DNA from: Euryarchaeota archaeon UBA226
GTDB lineage: Archaea > Thermoplasmatota > Poseidoniia > Poseidoniales > Poseidoniaceae
Length of the DNA stretch: 11,253 bases
NCBI GenBank assembly: GCA_002505935.1
Contig: DAWL01000144.1
Location: forward strand, 1 to 11,253
Direction: 5' to 3'
Shown here: positions 1-7,091 of the stretch, piece after piece
How the letters are laid out: each line of letters opens with the position of its first letter
Numbering within the stretch: position 1 is the stretch's first letter
The notes under the pieces: generated by a model
What the model saw: the letters and a program-made list of their open reading frames with translations, nothing else
What the model was told of the DNA's origin: nothing
Database searches by the model: none
Position numbers and translations under genes: made by a program

Positions 1-807
1 AATCTATGGGGGGCCAGTCCTACAGAGTTCGCTGACTCCGCTAGAGCAGCACTTTCTGAAGGATTGAAGGCGATGAAAGTAAGTCCTGCCGGCCCTACAA
101 CAGCGATTGCCAGTGATGCCGATTTACAAGGTATCGTTGAGGTAGTTAGGGCGGTCAGAGATGCGGTTGGTCCAGAGGTAAAGGTAGCAGTTGATTTGCA
201 TGGCAGATTGAGTCCTGCTGCAGCCCGTAGACTGATGCCATTGTTGAGTGAATTTGACCCTTGGTTCATTGAGGAACCCTGTCTGCCTGATGATTCCTCA
301 GCATTGAGGTTGATAGATTCTGATCTTCCACTAGCGACGGGAGAGAGGCTGTTGACTCTGAATCAGTTCAGGCAACATCTTGAGCCGCCATGTATCGATG
401 TGATTCAACCAGATATCTCTCTTGTCGGCGGAATATCTGGTGCTATGTTAATCGGTCAGATGGCATCCATGTCACAGGTATCTTTGGCTCCGCATTGCCC
501 ATATGGCCCCGTCCAGACTGCGGCTAGCCTGCAGGTTGCAGCGGCCAGTTCTGCCCATCAGATGCAAGAGGTCCAGAGTCTTGGTGGAGCAGGCCTACCT
601 GGAGGTAGGTCAGGTGGGGGATGGGCTTGGTCATTTAATCTGCTCAAGCATCCATTCATCGTAGAAGATGGATATGTTGCAGTTCCTGAAGGGGCTGGTT
701 TAGGAATCGAGGTCGATGAGGAACTTATTGCCGAACATATGGATGAGTGGAATCCCCATCCTCCGCCGATGTGGACGCATCCCGATGGAGCCTTTGCAGA
801 GTGGTAA
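1..807 (+). CDS. DgoD-like acid-sugar dehydratase, enolase superfamily (5' end outside window)
   Basis: The frame is open from base 1, so this is the C-terminal 268 residues of a longer gene. The first Met-type codons (TTG at 64, ATG at 73) are internal, because the upstream residues already match the family's barrel. In window numbering the visible catalytic set is D65-x-H67 in VDLHGR (193-201), a metal-ligand Glu in FIEEP (about 271), a Glu in GERL (about 343), the base His in LAPHCPYGP (493) and a late Glu in MQEVQS (568). This set and the C-terminal W-x-H...D-x-x-x-AEW tail are typical of D-galactonate dehydratase and relatives in the mandelate racemase subgroup. Such enzymes are Mg-dependent and turn an aldonate into a 2-keto-3-deoxy acid. 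I see the residues; the exact substrate (galactonate, gluconate, fuconate, aldarate) is not determinable. No signal peptide is expected, but the N-terminus is not visible. The next gene starts 40 bp downstream on the same strand. Confidence 0.88.
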   Translation, partial: NLWGASPTEFADSARAALSEGLKAMKVSPAGPTTAIASDADLQGIVEVVRAVRDAVGPEVKVAVDLHGRLSPAAARRLMPLLSEFDPWFIEEPCLPDDSSALRLIDSDLPLATGERLLTLNQFRQHLEPPCIDVIQPDISLVGGISGAMLIGQMASMSQVSLAPHCPYGPVQTAASLQVAAASSAHQMQEVQSLGGAGLPGGRSGGGWAWSFNLLKHPFIVEDGYVAVPEGAGLGIEVDEELIAEHMDEWNPHPPPMWTHPDGAFAEW

Positions 808-811
808 CTGC

Positions 812-826
812 CGAAAGATTCTATTT
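812..826 (+). promoter_or_regulatory. Possible archaeal BRE/TATA element for the 848 gene
   Basis: An A-rich CCGAAAG patch is followed by TTCTATTT, centred about 25 bp before the ATG at 848. No purine-rich ribosome site lies between them. That spacing is what a leaderless archaeal transcript would show. The TATA match is weak and based on one instance, so this is only a candidate. Confidence 0.27.
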
Positions 827-847
827 GTTCGAAATTAAGCGAGTTCC

Positions 848-1540
848 ATGAGGGTCAGAGCAATAGTCATCTTTCTCATTGCATTAGCAGGTTGTGGGGC
901 TGCTGTGGCTGCACAGATGAACGATCAATGGCATGTGATTGAAGTTGATTGGGATGTAGAAGAAGAGGGATATACTAATTCTGGTCAATACACAATAATT
1001 TATGGTTTGGAGGAGGCTAAAGCCACTTCTGAAAATTGTATTGATGACGATTGTGAATCAGATAATGAAGAAGAAAAAATGTCTAAGATTGTCGAAAATT
1101 GTAATTCACAAGACGATGAAGAACGGAAGGAAGATTGTGAGGCAATAGCCGCTGCAACGACTAATACCCTCTACGCAATGAATGGCGTCTATGGTTGGGG
1201 CTTGTTCGCAGTTCTTGCCTCGCTATTTGCGATCATTGGTATCTCTGGAAACAAATTTGCAGGTTTCTTCACTCTGATTCTATCTGTATTGCTTTTTGCA
1301 ACTGCTATTTATCACATAATGACTTTTCCTGAAATTGGTGACACGTTCACGGGTGATGATGATGACAATCAAATAAACGTATCAGAATATCCTGGCCAAG
1401 CCACTTGGATTCTTGGCGGAGCTGGTATCTTGACATTGATTGGTGCAGTCCTCGGTTTACGAGGTGGTTCCAAAGATGATGGATATTCAGACATACCTGA
1501 AAGCGGCAGTTCGTATTACCACGGTTCTTGGCAAGATTAG
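848..1540 (+). CDS. Unrecognised four-helix membrane protein with acidic cysteine-bearing exterior loop
   Basis: I do not recognise a family. The 230-residue product has hydrophobic segments at about 4-22, 116-133, 137-157 and 186-204. Between the first and second lies a roughly 90-residue, strongly acidic loop with four cysteines (C64, C69, C85, C97). A shorter acidic loop (about 160-185, with a run of four Asp) joins the third and fourth helices. The C-terminal tail (about 205-230) is short and rich in Gly, Ser and Tyr. The layout is tetraspan/claudin-like in topology only. The first hydrophobic segment contains a lipobox-like LAGC at C16, so a processed lipoprotein is an alternative, though the charge pattern also fits a simple membrane anchor. 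The ATG at 848 is chosen because the hydrophobic N-terminus follows at once. The stop overlaps that of the convergent transporter gene. Role unknown; membrane location is inferred from hydropathy. Confidence 0.8.
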   Translation: MRVRAIVIFLIALAGCGAAVAAQMNDQWHVIEVDWDVEEEGYTNSGQYTIIYGLEEAKATSENCIDDDCESDNEEEKMSKIVENCNSQDDEERKEDCEAIAAATTNTLYAMNGVYGWGLFAVLASLFAIIGISGNKFAGFFTLILSVLLFATAIYHIMTFPEIGDTFTGDDDDNQINVSEYPGQATWILGGAGILTLIGAVLGLRGGSKDDGYSDIPESGSSYYHGSWQD

Positions 1541-3825
1541 TCTTCTAACGGTCTAGCAACCAACCATGCCAATACTGGTGTTGCAAGGATGATGGGGCCA
1601 CCAACTGCACCGATAAATGCGGGGCCGAAGTCCTTGCTATGAGATGAAACAGTTTGGCTGACGTTGAAATCATCAACGAGTGGTTCTACAGAGCGATTGA
1701 TGAATATATACGAGTCGAAATCACACTCAGATGCTGAATTGAGAGGCCCCGAGGGGGCTCTTTCTATGGTCATGGTATAGAGGCCGTTTCCAGTACTCCA
1801 ATTCTCTGCTTGAGTCACCGAGTCAACTAGCCTCTGCAATTCTTCCATTGAATCAGCACTCAGGTTGGCTGGTCGGGAGAAAGTGGTGTTATCAATAAAC
1901 CCTATTGCTGATTCTTCACCTGGGAATCCACCGCCTTCAACCTCAATAGTGGTTCCACCAGTTGATGCAAATTCGGTCGGTGATTCCAGAGTGAAACTAT
2001 GTTGTACATCAAAGTCTACTGTAGCGATATTGCAAGACGTGACCATAGACATTGCGGTAATCGCTAACGTTGCATTATCATCATATGTCCATGTATAAGT
2101 CTCTGACTCACCTGGGCCTAAAGAAGAACGTGGAAACATCACACATTCCTGAACAATATCATTGCTGGTGCAAGAATCTGTATCAATGAAAGACGCCGTC
2201 CACACCTCCTCAGTGGACTCATAATCTGAGGACATAGTAGTACTGCTGGCGGCTACGGTTGCGACCAGAATCAATCCGATCATCCCCCACGCAACAGCCA
2301 TCATGGTTGAGCGTCTTTGCCCTTCAAGTGAATCAAATCCTGGTACTTTAGTGAGCATCTTGTCGGTGCCAGAAACAAGTGCTCTCTTGACATCATTGAG
2401 ATTCTTTTCTGAAGAATCAGCTAACTGCATCTCCTTGAACAAGAGATAACCGATCAATGGCCCTGCGGCTGCAAGCAGATATAATGTGCCATAGGAATCA
2501 TTGGTCAGATTGAGGATAAGTTGACCGAGCAGCACCATCAGAGTGGTAGAAGAGATGGCTTGAACCGATTGGTAGACCCCCATGTGAGTCGCTGCGATAC
2601 GTGGGTCAGATACTTCGATGATACCGGCCATGAAGGTGAAGATGAGCCAGTCGGTGGTGATCAGTACCAGTACCCATGTTGTCATTACCAATCCCCAAGA
2701 CATTCCTGAGAGCATCGCCCCTCCAAGAAGCAGGTAGGAGAACATCGCCGCTGCTGCGAAGGTCATCAGAGCCTTGCGACGGTCGATGAAATCCGAGATT
2801 GCAGGACCGATGAGGCCGAGGAAGCCAGCGATGACGAATAGCCATGACCAGCCAGCCCAACGCTCAGTGGACCAACCAAGTTCCTCAAGGAAATAGTAGC
2901 GGAACCAAGTCTCAAATCCATCTCCCAATGGTACCAATAGAGCGACAAGGAGACAAAGGCGCGAGGTCTTTGAGGAGAATGCCGCTTTGAGTCGAACTTT
3001 CAGAGGTGTACCTTCTGGCCAATTGAGAGCAGGGTTATTTTCTGCTTCCTCAATCGTTTTTGCGACTGGACCTTGGTCGGGACTGTCGATGCCGGGACCT
3101 CGTAGACGAACTCCCTCGCGCATCAGCAAAGCCAACAGCAGAGCGCCTGCTAGGCCTACAAGAATCAGAATGTTGGCTGCAAACATAACTCCATTCAGTT
3201 CAATCTCGCCATCGACCAAGAATGGAGATTCGAATGGAACTCCTCCAATCCACCATCCCATGATGACAAGGCCCGGGATGACAGATGCCCCGATACGGAA
3301 TGCATAGGCTATGGCTGCACCTATCGCTCCAGGGTCGGGTAGATATTCCACCATCAGTCCAGCGATTCCTTGTTCGGCAAAGACTCGAGGAATCAGGGCC
3401 AATGCAAGCATTGAGACCCAAAGTACCGGAGAGGAGCCAACTGAGATGAATGCTAGAGGTAGTAGCAGAGCGATGTGTCCAATGATTCCTAGCAGGATCC
3501 AAGACCTACGTCTACCAAATTTCATGTCGTTGCGTCTATCGACTTCAATACCCCATACTGGGCGTAGGAAGAAGGGAATCTGTGTAGCCATGAACAATGG
3601 TACGATGATATCCTTGTCGAGCCCGTAATCGTTGACACCGACAGTCAAGGCCCATTGGTTGTAGAAGGCATATGGTAGTGCGAAAGCGATGTAGATACCG
3701 AAGAACCAGAGGTATCGAAACCAGCGTGATGCGCCTATGTCGACCCTGCCTGAGAGAACGAAACTCTCACTATGATAGGTCGAGCCTTCGTCGACCAATT
3801 CGGCCTCGAAAACCTCGTCAGACAT
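1537..3825 (-). CDS. MFS transporter with extra C-terminal exterior domain
   Basis: This is a 762-residue protein, far longer than the usual 400-500 of the major facilitator superfamily. Residues about 35-465 hold some twelve hydrophobic helices. A motif-A-like loop D96-R-R-N-D...G104-R-R-R lies after helix 2, and a charged central loop (about 240-285) separates the two halves. The second half opens with LGDGFETWF followed by FLEELGWS, reminiscent of AmpG/PAT-type permeases, so a sugar, muropeptide or oligosaccharide substrate is possible but unproven. After a cytoplasmic linker (465-505) come a thirteenth helix (about 507-527), a polar Ser/Thr/Asp-rich segment with C552, C561, C598 and C701 (about 528-732), and a final helix (about 733-756). 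The start ATG at 3825 is followed by an acidic N-terminus before helix 1. It is transcribed divergently from the sugar cluster that begins at 3909, which makes it the obvious candidate importer for that cluster (inference). Confidence 0.9.
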   Translation of the reverse strand: MSDEVFEAELVDEGSTYHSESFVLSGRVDIGASRWFRYLWFFGIYIAFALPYAFYNQWALTVGVNDYGLDKDIIVPLFMATQIPFFLRPVWGIEVDRRNDMKFGRRRSWILLGIIGHIALLLPLAFISVGSSPVLWVSMLALALIPRVFAEQGIAGLMVEYLPDPGAIGAAIAYAFRIGASVIPGLVIMGWWIGGVPFESPFLVDGEIELNGVMFAANILILVGLAGALLLALLMREGVRLRGPGIDSPDQGPVAKTIEEAENNPALNWPEGTPLKVRLKAAFSSKTSRLCLLVALLVPLGDGFETWFRYYFLEELGWSTERWAGWSWLFVIAGFLGLIGPAISDFIDRRKALMTFAAAAMFSYLLLGGAMLSGMSWGLVMTTWVLVLITTDWLIFTFMAGIIEVSDPRIAATHMGVYQSVQAISSTTLMVLLGQLILNLTNDSYGTLYLLAAAGPLIGYLLFKEMQLADSSEKNLNDVKRALVSGTDKMLTKVPGFDSLEGQRRSTMMAVAWGMIGLILVATVAASSTTMSSDYESTEEVWTASFIDTDSCTSNDIVQECVMFPRSSLGPGESETYTWTYDDNATLAITAMSMVTSCNIATVDFDVQHSFTLESPTEFASTGGTTIEVEGGGFPGEESAIGFIDNTTFSRPANLSADSMEELQRLVDSVTQAENWSTGNGLYTMTIERAPSGPLNSASECDFDSYIFINRSVEPLVDDFNVSQTVSSHSKDFGPAFIGAVGGPIILATPVLAWLVARPLED

Positions 3826-3908
3826 GGCTACCGGACTCCACGATGCTCACCTTACACATGAACCATGCCATGCGAAGCGGTGATGAGCCACCTTCGTTTC
3901 GTGTACCC
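3826..3908. other. Divergent intergenic region between transporter and SDR
   Basis: These 83 bp separate the two divergent start codons and must contain or adjoin both promoters. I see no convincing TATA box and no clear inverted repeat. The plus-strand frame is open through it with in-frame ATGs at 3843, 3858 and 3870, so the SDR could start slightly earlier than annotated. Confidence 0.5.
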
Positions 3909-4652
3909 ATGGCGCGAATCGCCATCACCGGTGCTTGTGGTCTCATCGGCGGTATCGTTTATGCAGCATTGCAGGCTGATGGGCACGAATTAGTTGGTAT
4001 TGACAGGCCGACAGATGAGCGTTTAGCAAGAGGCCGAAATGTAGCCGATGACGATGCCCCATCGCGCCTCGATCATGCTTGCGACATAAGTCAAACTTCA
4101 GTAGAAGAGTTAGCCACATTTTTCGAAGGTTGCGATGTTGTCATCCATCTAGCCGCTGATGCTGACCCTTCAAATTGGCAGATGAGCATGTTAGAGGTCA
4201 ACATCGAAGGAACTCGTAGAGTTATCGAAGCTAGTAAATCAGCAGGTGCTAAGAGATTGATTCTAGCATCTTCCGGTCTTGCTCAAGTAGGACTTGAGGG
4301 CCGCGTTGAAGGCGAGATTGGGGTTGAACATGGAGTTTCTATTGATTCACCATATGGTTTGACAAAGATAGTTGTTGAGACTCTAGGCCTCAAGGCATCC
4401 GAGTATGTATCGGTCATTTGCGTCCGTATTGGTACGGTGATTCCAGATGATTCAGAGCATGAACGTAGAGGCGGAAGACTACTGGCTACGGCCTTCTTAC
4501 AGGAGGATGTACAACGCTTTTTCAGGTCGTGCATAGATTCTGATTTGCAGGGATATCTCTTGACTGCGGCTCAATCAAACAGTCCTTCGCGATTCGTTTC
4601 TTTGGAGCCGGGATTGTCCGCACTCAATTGGCAACCAGTGGAGTGGAACTGA
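3909..4652 (+). CDS. NAD-dependent SDR epimerase/dehydrogenase, uronate-dehydrogenase-like
   Basis: The product has 247 residues and an extended-SDR Rossmann fold. G8-x-x-G11-x-x-G14 sits directly after the Met at 3909. D32 at the end of the second strand points to NAD rather than NADP. Next come HLAADADP (80-87), a Ser pair at 121-122, and the catalytic Y149-x-x-x-K153. The C-terminal half, with a VRIGTVIP segment (172-179) and an ending LNWQP, resembles bacterial uronate dehydrogenases, which oxidise galacturonate or glucuronate to the aldarolactone. Most NDP-sugar epimerases of this superfamily are longer, which also favours the uronate-dehydrogenase type. The frame is open upstream of 3909, but those residues would extend the chain before the first Rossmann strand, so the ATG at 3909 is preferred. 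The stop overlaps the next start (TGATG), so the two are probably translated together. The fold is certain; the substrate is inferred. Confidence 0.82.
   Translation: MARIAITGACGLIGGIVYAALQADGHELVGIDRPTDERLARGRNVADDDAPSRLDHACDISQTSVEELATFFEGCDVVIHLAADADPSNWQMSMLEVNIEGTRRVIEASKSAGAKRLILASSGLAQVGLEGRVEGEIGVEHGVSIDSPYGLTKIVVETLGLKASEYVSVICVRIGTVIPDDSEHERRGGRLLATAFLQEDVQRFFRSCIDSDLQGYLLTAAQSNSPSRFVSLEPGLSALNWQPVEWN
4638..4643 (+). promoter_or_regulatory. Ribosome binding site GTGGAG deciding the start at 4652
   Basis: The purine-rich GTGGAG lies 8 nt before the ATG at 4652, inside the end of the SDR gene. It supports that ATG over the in-frame TTG at 4628, which would add eight residues without similarity to sugar kinases. 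Confidence 0.5.
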
Positions 4653-7024
4653 TGTCAGATATGTCGGGGGAATTGACCCTAGGTCTGGATATTGGAACCA
4701 GCGCAGTCAAGGTATTGGTTATCGACGAAGGAGGTTGGTGGAGATTGGCCACCTTCCCAACACCCCCTCTGGAATTATTGGTTGAAGAGATGAATAACCA
4801 TCTACGTCAGTGGATGGAAGAAAGCGACCTGAGTAGGGTATCAACAATAGGTGTGTGTGGCCAAGGTCAAAGTGCGCTTGTTCTCGATGATGAGAATCGA
4901 GTACTTGGAGAAATCATCACTTGGCAGGACAGACCCGAGCCAGAATTGATAGAGGAATATGATCGTCTCTTTCCGTTTTCTTGGAGGATTGACAACATGG
5001 GTTCTCACCTCCCTGAAGGTCGGGCATGGTTACCTGTGAAACTCAAGCAATGGGCTTTACGTCATCCAGATTTGATCTCTAAGGCGAATGTTGCAATTCA
5101 GGTTAAGGATCTGGTAAATTATTCTCTGACTGGGGTGGTTTGTTCAGATAGGCGTTCGTTTAGAGGAATGGTAGAGAATACAGAGTTGTTAGAATGGATA
5201 GGTCTAGGCGATATTTTGCCGGACTTTCGTACACCGACGGAAATACTTGGACAAGCCATGGGTGCTGATGTTATCGTGGGTACTTGTGATATGTCAGCCG
5301 GACTGGAAGGACTGTACCTTGGCTTAGGAGTTGCCGGTAATCTTGCTAACACCAGCGAGCATATTGCAATCCATCCTTCAAGTTTAGATGAAGTTCCCCA
5401 TGGAATGACCTACCTTCCAGCCTGCGGAATATTGCCAGCAGTGATGTACAGTTCCACTTCGAGTGGCGGTGAGGCGCTGCTACATGGCATGTCTCAAATC
5501 AAATCGGCTCCTTTGGTTGCTGATCACAAGGGCTGTGCGGACTGGTTGTTGAGGAATCATGGAGAATCAGGCGGTCCCGTCTTCGATGCACATGTGCGCG
5601 GAAATCGTGGCCCAGGCGCGGACCCGCGCCATACTGGGGGCTGGCAGGATGATTTGGAGAAATATACGGATGGACAGTTGGCAACCAGCCTTATTGGTGG
5701 CTTGAATGCTGCACTGCAACCGATAGTAGACAAAATTCCACGATGGAACAGGATGCACGTTGGAGGAGGCTTGGCTGATGTTTCCATAATTACCCAGAGC
5801 AGGGATGACCTCTGGTCAAATGTGCATAGAAGACAGGGAAAGGAAGTCTCTGCCTTGGGAATCGCTCGAATAGCGCAACTCGCTGCAGCACCATCAGCAC
5901 TGATTTTCGGAGCAGGAAAAGTCGGACGAGGATTTCTTGCTGACTTGTTGTACAATTCTGGATGGAGAGTACGTTTTGTCGACTCTGATGAATCGGTAGT
6001 CGCTGAATTGAATCAGATGGGGTATCATGTTGTACATAGATTGAATGAGTATGGAAGTGAGCAGCGGATTCGTAATTGTGGCGCCTCGCTGACAGGTTCC
6101 GAAGAAATGGTGAAATGGATTGATGAGGCAGATCTCTTGTTGACATCGATAGGAGCGGGAAATCTAGAGTCTTGGTGTGAACAGGTACGCAGTTCTTTGC
6201 AAGCAAGATTGAACAAAGGTCCATTGGACATCATTTTGGCTGAGAATCATCATTCACCAGCTAGATTGGTCAGTAAAGCCCTGGCGATCGAAAATAGTGG
6301 ATTGGGCGTGATACAATCTCAGATTCTACGTTCTTGCATCGAACCTACTAAGGAACTCAGAGAACAACATGGGGCATTGGTATTGCGGGTACAGGACCAT
6401 CAGGAGTTACCTATGGATGGAGATGCTTCGAAGCGTCCAGAGTTGCTGGCTTTGGTAGATGGTTTTTCGCCACGAGATAATTTCGAGTTGGAGTTAACCC
6501 GTAAGGTGTATACCTACAATTCAATCAATGCAGTTATCTCATACCTGGGTCATCTCAAGGGCTACGAACTGCTTGCAGATGCTGCTAATGATGCTGCAAT
6601 ATTGTCATTAGCAGAGCAGGCTGGTCTTGAGGCCAGTGAAGGTCTGATCGCTGAACATGGGTTTGATCGTCTTGAACAGGAGCAGTGGGTGTCTCGGGCT
6701 TTGACAAAATACCGTAATCATGACATCGTCGATCCCATAGAAAGACAATGTCGGGACCCGATGAGAAAATTGGCTGTCAATGATAGACTGCTCGGCCCAA
6801 TCATGCTATGTCTCAAACATGAACTACCCTGCAAGGCATTGGCTACTGGCCTGTTGGCTGCGATTAGATATGATCCCGATGCAGAAGCCAGTGCTAGAGA
6901 TCCAAGCATCGGTGAACTCCGAAAAAAGCGCCAAGAAATACTAGCACAATACGAACTTCGTGAACTAGAGTTAGAGGCTCAAGAATTGTTGAATCGTTTG
7001 TTGAATGAATCCTCTCCATCCTGA
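4652..7024 (+). CDS. Fused FGGY sugar kinase and mannitol-dehydrogenase-family oxidoreductase
   Basis: This single 790-residue frame carries two enzymes. Residues about 8-412 are an FGGY carbohydrate kinase. They contain the phosphate-1 motif DIGTSAVK (13-20), ITWQDRP (89-95), a likely catalytic base D213 in GTCDMSAG, a phosphate-2-like region at 230-237, and an adenosine-motif Gly triplet (371-373). It is about 80-100 residues shorter than typical members. Residues about 416-740 are a polyol-specific long-chain dehydrogenase like mannitol-1-phosphate dehydrogenase. They contain the NAD loop FGAGKVGRGF (419-428), ENHH (531-534), K618 and N623 of the Kx4Nx2H motif, SYLGHLKG (630-637), and the late RDPMRKL...DRLLGP block (701-716). 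The third motif residue is N626 instead of His. A charged helical tail (about 750-790) follows. Family knowledge predicts phosphorylation of a sugar or polyol and NAD(P)-linked oxidation of a polyol or its phosphate, or of an aldonate as in UxuB. Channelling between the halves is inference. It is translationally coupled to the SDR. Confidence 0.92.
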   Translation: MSDMSGELTLGLDIGTSAVKVLVIDEGGWWRLATFPTPPLELLVEEMNNHLRQWMEESDLSRVSTIGVCGQGQSALVLDDENRVLGEIITWQDRPEPELIEEYDRLFPFSWRIDNMGSHLPEGRAWLPVKLKQWALRHPDLISKANVAIQVKDLVNYSLTGVVCSDRRSFRGMVENTELLEWIGLGDILPDFRTPTEILGQAMGADVIVGTCDMSAGLEGLYLGLGVAGNLANTSEHIAIHPSSLDEVPHGMTYLPACGILPAVMYSSTSSGGEALLHGMSQIKSAPLVADHKGCADWLLRNHGESGGPVFDAHVRGNRGPGADPRHTGGWQDDLEKYTDGQLATSLIGGLNAALQPIVDKIPRWNRMHVGGGLADVSIITQSRDDLWSNVHRRQGKEVSALGIARIAQLAAAPSALIFGAGKVGRGFLADLLYNSGWRVRFVDSDESVVAELNQMGYHVVHRLNEYGSEQRIRNCGASLTGSEEMVKWIDEADLLLTSIGAGNLESWCEQVRSSLQARLNKGPLDIILAENHHSPARLVSKALAIENSGLGVIQSQILRSCIEPTKELREQHGALVLRVQDHQELPMDGDASKRPELLALVDGFSPRDNFELELTRKVYTYNSINAVISYLGHLKGYELLADAANDAAILSLAEQAGLEASEGLIAEHGFDRLEQEQWVSRALTKYRNHDIVDPIERQCRDPMRKLAVNDRLLGPIMLCLKHELPCKALATGLLAAIRYDPDAEASARDPSIGELRKKRQEILAQYELRELELEAQELLNRLLNESSPS

Positions 7025-7055
7025 AATCTGAGATTCGGTGAAAGAACTTCTCGTG

Positions 7056-7070
7056 CGAACTGCTTTGTAG
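7056..7070 (+). promoter_or_regulatory. Weak BRE/TATA-like patch before the mannosidase gene
   Basis: The 67-bp gap after the fusion gene has no ribosome site near the ATG at 7092. It contains CGAACTGCTTTGTAG centred about 26-29 bp upstream, roughly the position expected for a leaderless archaeal promoter. The match to a TATA box is poor, so read-through from upstream is equally likely. Confidence 0.17.
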
Positions 7071-7091
7071 CGCCTACCACTCTTCTACGCC

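Noticed and set aside
64..72. TTG at 64 as start of the dehydratase
   Set aside because: The frame is open to base 1, and those upstream residues match the family, so the gene is simply cut by the window edge.
1354..1370. GATGATGATGAC run as a microsatellite or repeat element
   Set aside because: It is short and encodes the Asp run in an already acidic loop, so it is explained by coding.
3200..3628. Open frames on both strands overlapping the transporter's first half
   Set aside because: They are shadows of the transporter, with no hydrophobic pattern or motif of their own.
3672..3908. Upstream extension of the SDR reading frame to 3672
   Set aside because: It runs antisense through the transporter's N-terminal coding region, adds an Arg-rich stretch with no family similarity, and the Rossmann strand begins right at the ATG at 3909.
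4628..4651. TTG start for the fusion protein
   Set aside because: The ATG at 4652 has a well-spaced GTGGAG, overlaps the previous stop as TGATG, and gives a normal FGGY N-terminus.
5557..5955. 132-codon antisense open frame inside the kinase-dehydrogenase gene
   Set aside because: Its residues look like a codon shadow (Pro/Ser/Arg-rich, no motif), there is no ribosome site, and it lies wholly inside a well-supported gene.
5790..6224. 144-codon antisense open frame across the fusion junction
   Set aside because: It has no recognisable domain and an erratic composition, and the sense strand is clearly coding here.
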